Source of the DNA: an uncultured Ectothiorhodospiraceae bacterium
Lineage (GTDB): Bacteria > Pseudomonadota > Gammaproteobacteria > XJ16 > Halofilaceae
Direction: 5' to 3'
NCBI GenBank assembly: GCA_913055615.1
Contig: CAJXKK010000021.1
Location: 1-45,051 of the forward strand
DNA: 45,051 bases
The position numbers and the translations under genes are program-made. Below the pieces are notes generated by a model, which was not told where the DNA came from, made no database searches, and was given only the letters and a program-made list of their open reading frames with translations. How positions within the stretch are numbered: position 1 is the stretch's first letter; each line of letters begins with the position of its first letter. This document shows positions 44,876 to 45,051 of this stretch, piece after piece.

Positions 44876-44950
44876 TTACAAGCAAATGTCTGCCACGCGT
44901 TCATTACAAGCATAACGCTGCCGCGCGGCAAAGTTATGGTTGTAACGTCA
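44876..44950. repeat. Right transposon end with three TnsB-type sites and a 42-bp palindrome
   Basis: Copies start at 44876 (TTACAAGCAAAT) and 44904 (TTACAAGCATAA) reading left to right, and one runs from 44945 leftward (TTACAACCATAA on the minus strand). The last two share the core GCCGCGCGGC and form a 42-bp palindrome (44904-44945) with 12 of 13 arm bases matching. Terminal bases are AACGTCA at 44944-44950, the inverse of TGACGTT at the left. Confidence 0.75.
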
Positions 44951-44975
44951 GGTCGTGGATATAACGAGGGGGAAA

Positions 44976-45051
44976 TGGTGGCCAGGGACAGAATCGAACT
45001 GCCGACACCGCGATTTTCAGTCGCGTGCTCTACCGACTGAGCTACCTGGCC
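44976..45051 (-). tRNA. tRNA-Phe (GAA)
   Basis: Reading the minus strand, the 76-nt sequence starts GGCCAGG and ends CCTGGCC ACCA with a perfect 7-bp acceptor stem. The anticodon loop is CTGAAAA between CGCGA and TCGCG, giving anticodon GAA. The T arm GTTCGATTC is present and CCA is encoded. The window ends exactly at its first base. It is the target-side flank of the transposon. Confidence 0.97.

Larger units (their letters stand above)
23220..44950. mobile_element. Tn7-like transposon with fused TnsAB, inserted beside tRNA-Phe
   Basis: About 21.7 kb. The evidence is a tnsAB-tnsC-tniQ operon and shared 24-bp repeats clustered only at 23224-23377 and 44876-44945. The outermost copies are inverted (19 of 26 positions match from TGACGTT inward, giving TG...CA termini), and a GGTC abuts both termini (23216-23219, 44951-44954), a possible shortened target duplication. 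The right end lies about 25 bp from the 3' end of tRNA-Phe, much like Tn7 beside glmS, and the tnsA-proximal end faces the target. Boundaries are inferred to within a few bases. No integrase gene and no duplicated tRNA end were seen. Confidence 0.8.

Overview
The window is GC-rich gammaproteobacterial chromosome carrying a large inserted element. From left to right the chromosomal order is gshB, a tonB3-type gene, yqgE, ruvX, pyrR, pyrB, pyrC', pilT/pilU genes, proC, yggT, yggU, metX and metW. This is the order I know from Pseudomonas, but yggS is missing between pilT and proC. The order, the MetX/MetW pair and the high GC suggest a Pseudomonas-like or Chromatiales/Ectothiorhodospiraceae-like organism. 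The sequence alone does not fix the genus.

Bases 1-23219 are ordinary chromosome. They hold glutathione synthesis, a TonB protein, pyrimidine synthesis (with a dihydroorotase homologue that has lost its metal ligands), three tandem PilT/PilU retraction ATPases, proline and methionine synthesis, hspQ, a partial type II secretion cluster gspC-D-E-F (gspF appears to start at CTG), an aldo-keto reductase and thrC. Two REP-type inverted pairs and several other palindromes lie between genes.

Bases 23220-44950 read as one Tn7-like transposon of about 21.7 kb, inserted about 25 bp past the 3' end of a tRNA-Phe gene (44976-45051, minus strand). Both ends carry copies of one 24-bp motif, TTACAA(G/C)CATAA followed by about three variable bases and TGCCGCGCG, and the outermost copies form terminal inverted repeats. 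The transposition operon on the minus strand is a fused tnsAB, a short tnsC, a tniQ/tnsD-type targeting gene and an orphan ParS/Xre-type antitoxin-like gene. The tnsA-proximal end faces the tRNA, as Tn7's right end faces glmS. The TnsA part lacks the catalytic lysine.

The cargo is mostly defence. On the left are Kiwa (kwaA, kwaB) and a fused Xre-ImmA protease gene with an unknown partner behind a 45-bp palindromic operator. On the right, unusually placed between the transposon end and tnsAB, is a type I restriction operon (hsdM, abiF-like HEPN gene, GIY-YIG gene, hsdS, hsdR). A structured, terminator-bearing stretch just upstream of abiF is a good candidate for a small RNA.

The most unusual item is at 27509-28942: a small operon of a helix-turn-helix protein with a hydrophobic tail, a small unknown ORF and a full-length homologue of the replication-fork-arrest protein Tus. 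I do not know of Tus as a Tn7-like cargo gene. The transposon end repeats share the TTGTAAC core of E. coli Ter sites, and another Ter-like sequence lies at 42283-42296. A link between fork arrest and this transposon is a testable hypothesis, not something the sequence proves.
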